A stretch of DNA of 64,000 bases. Source: Lutraria lutraria. Lineage: Eukaryota; Mollusca; Bivalvia; Venerida; Mactridae. Position numbers and translations under genes: made by a program. Positions 61,731 through 64,000 of this stretch are shown here, one piece after another; positions within the stretch are counted from its first letter, which is position 1; every line of letters starts with the position of its first letter. The notes beneath the pieces are model-generated. The model searched no databases, was not told where the DNA came from, and saw only the letters and a program-made list of their open reading frames with translations. The stretch covers positions 3,772,501 through 3,836,500 of the forward strand of contig OZ026848.1 in NCBI GenBank assembly GCA_964023205.1. The letters run 5' to 3'.

Positions 61731-63153
61731 ATGTCGTCCAAACGCCAAGAACAGGCCAAAATCATCGAGAAACTTAGCAAAAGAAAAGACAAAGATGGAT
61801 GCTGTCACTGTCAGTTCATATCTTTATTGTAATTTTCAATTTAAACTTTATGATTTCGGTGTGTTGGATGACATTGTGTGTAGCATTGTCATTGTTAAAA
61901 CTGACGCTAAATTACAGGTCTTAGCGATCAAAAGTACCGATAAAAGTCTGATTTTGAATACAGTTTTCATGGTTTGGACCATTCACATGAAACTGCTATT
62001 ACACCGTGTTGTGAAAAAGGATTATTAAGGCATCTTTGCTGAACAACCAAACTATGGATGTTGCTGAATATCTTTGCTTATGTTCACATTTTGGATGAGG
62101 TTATTTTTTTACCATGATCCATCCCGACTATGCTTAATACATTGCTTATATTGCACTTCATTTCTGATGTCATGTACCATTCAACCATTTCGTACAATAT
62201 TGTGTTTTAATTAGGCCTAATTATCATGTTGGCATCATTACAATTAAAGCTCTGATATGGTTTAAATCCATGTCTTGTTGGAATTAATTATTTATTATAA
62301 ATATATTTAGGCACTCATTTAGCTTGAATTGTAAGCACTGGAAAAATGTAAGCTGGTTGTGGTTTTCTGTGATTTTATTGTAAAGCCATGCTGTTGGATG
62401 TTGGTTGCCATGTAAATGACTAAATATGATTTTTCTTAATCAAACTTAGAGAGAATATTTAGACAGTATCTATGTCATGATTTAAATGCTCCCATGGTGA
62501 TCTTTAACTCTTATTTATTATTAACGTCGAATCTAACTATTTTTTTCAGTCCAAAAACCAGAAATTGAAAAATTATTGTCTATGTACTATAAGTATGTAG
62601 AAGGTTCAACAAACAATAAACTGGATCGTTTGAAGTTCAGAGATATATTACATGATATGTTTGGAATGACAGACGATATGTTGATGGATAGAGGTAAGTA
62701 CAATGTAACGTTAATTTGTTTCTTCTATATTCCATTAAGAAATGATTTACATTGTGATACCATTTACATGACTTGTTTTGCAAGGAAGCTCTTTGAGGAC
62801 TTGTGAAGACTTTCTTAACTGTGACATATAACATTATGTCTTTGTAGTGTATTTGTCAGTACTAAAGGACACCCTTTGTGAGTATCAAAATTATGTTGGC
62901 ATTGAGAGGTTGTTGCTCTAGAGAGGTTTAATTAATAATTAAATTGTGCAGTGGGAAAAATTCATGCTGCTGTTGATGGAGGTTGTTTCTCAAGAGAGGG
63001 CTACTCTTAAGAGGTTGTACTACATATTTGTAATTTTGTCAATTTCAGTATTCAGAGCATTTGATAGAGACAGTGATAACTATATTAATCAAGATGAGTG
63101 GGTTATGGGTCTATCTGTATTCTTGAAGGGGAATGTGGAGGAGAAAACCAGAT
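61731..63153 (+). CDS. CLXN: Calaxin-like EF-hand protein, 5' part (three exons), runs off the window
   Basis: Calaxin (EFCAB1) is a calcium sensor bound to outer-arm dynein in motile cilia and flagella. Exons: 61731-61809, 62550-62693, 63049-63153. The ATG opens [20 protein letters not shown]. The first donor is weak (CACT|gtcagt) but joins to give [13 protein letters not shown], matching the calaxin 'KHF-K-E' region. Exon 2 encodes [21 protein letters not shown] and exon 3 [19 protein letters not shown] with the EF-hand loop [12 protein letters not shown] (acidic at 1, 3, 5 and 12), then [14 protein letters not shown]. Donors 62694 and 63154 are GTAAGT. The next codon begins with T, as expected for the Y that follows in calaxins; that exon and the remaining EF-hands lie beyond the right edge. 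Confidence 0.88.
62885..63022. mobile_element. M2-like fragment in the last calaxin intron
   Basis: 'gaggttgttgctctagagagg' and 'aagaggttgtacta' match the M2 ends; the rest is decayed. It lies next to the acceptor of exon 3. Confidence 0.45.
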
Positions 63154-64000
63154 GTAAGTATAATACATTACTTCTTGAGGTTATAGAACTTTAAATCTCA
63201 ATTCCATTCTTTCTAGGAGCATTTTGGTTGAAAAGGTAGCGCTGATAAATGTTTAAATATAGGGATTTTTTGGGGGCAATTTTTTTAGAAAATAGTTTTT
63301 TTTTTCCAATTCACAGTCAAAAATTCCCAATCCCAAAAAAATTTTTTTTTTTAAAATTTTATAAGTTCATTAACATCACTGTTGGTTGTAAATACCTTAT
63401 TCTGCTACTGTTCTATGGGAGAATAAATAGAATAAGTTGAACATTGCCAAAATTGTAGATATACATTTTTATTCCCAATTTTGATTAAAACACTGCAAAA
63501 ATTCCCAATCCCAAGGGTATGGGTCATATTCCCAAAATACCAAAAAAAACTGAAATACAAGTTCAGATCAATTATGCTAATAGACTTATGTATCGTATAT
63601 ATCGATATTGTCTGATCATAATTAACTCAGAAATTCTAGATGATCAGTCATGATATTTGAGCCTTGGAGACCGATCTTAGGTTTAATAACCTTGGGGTCT
63701 GGACTATTTTTTATTTTACTGTTTTTCTTTGTTAGTTGTGCCAAGCTTACAGATTCACATTTTGAGTATTTCTTGGTTCTTACTTATTAATATAATCTCA
63801 CACTACCATGTCTATTTTATCAATTTCTGTTTCATACCAAACGTTTCAGCTGTATTAGCCTTCATCAGTGATAATGAAAATATCAATATACCCATTGTGC
63901 GATATATGAATGTATGATTTTATATACACGCTCATACATAGAGGGAGAATATTCACATATTTATGCTGTTAAAATAGATCATAAGATGCATGCATTTGCT

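Noticed and set aside
63249..63440. Further calaxin exon near the right edge
   Set aside because: The frame is built of poly-A/T runs and 'ttcccaat' repeats, with no EF-hand pattern. The next exon must lie outside the window.

Overview
The window is eukaryotic nuclear DNA from an animal. It is AT-rich, its genes are split by introns with canonical GT/AG borders, and it is full of short interspersed repeats. The mix of tRNA-headed SINEs, hairpin MITEs and repeats opening with TATGCCCC-like ends suggests a mollusc, probably a bivalve; this is inference from the repeat style, not a sequence match. A 200-base run of N (55463-55662) shows a draft scaffold.

Four protein genes can be read. (1) A complete Tousled-like kinase gene on the + strand: 20 coding exons between 3194 and 29094 that join without a frame break into 730 residues. 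(2) Nested antisense inside its first coding intron, a two-exon gene (10923-6694, minus strand) for about 1266 residues: an N-terminal region, about 15 near-identical repeats each holding a TQ and one or more TPSD motifs, a coiled coil, a transposase-like core and a Tudor/chromo-like C-terminus. This is the most unusual object in the window. (3) A sphingosine-1-phosphate phosphatase gene on the + strand: three coding exons, 39548-52865, with all three phosphatase motifs intact but two apparent frameshifts in the last exon. (4) The 5' part of a calaxin-like (EFCAB1/CLXN) EF-hand gene on the + strand: three exons from 61731 to 63153, running off the right edge.

The remaining sequence is intron or intergenic and largely made of mobile-element debris: three non-LTR retrotransposon remnants (one with the endonuclease fused directly to the C-terminal zinc-knuckle region, the reverse transcriptase being deleted); at least four tRNA-derived SINE families, three of which share a similar 3' tail; several MITE families with clear terminal inverted repeats; and one long repeat class with GC-rich ends. 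The 10 kb between the kinase stop (29094) and the phosphatase start (39548) holds no exon I can support.

The kinase, the phosphatase and calaxin have unrelated roles (chromatin assembly and DNA damage, sphingolipid turnover, ciliary dynein regulation). They are simply neighbours, with no operon-like logic.
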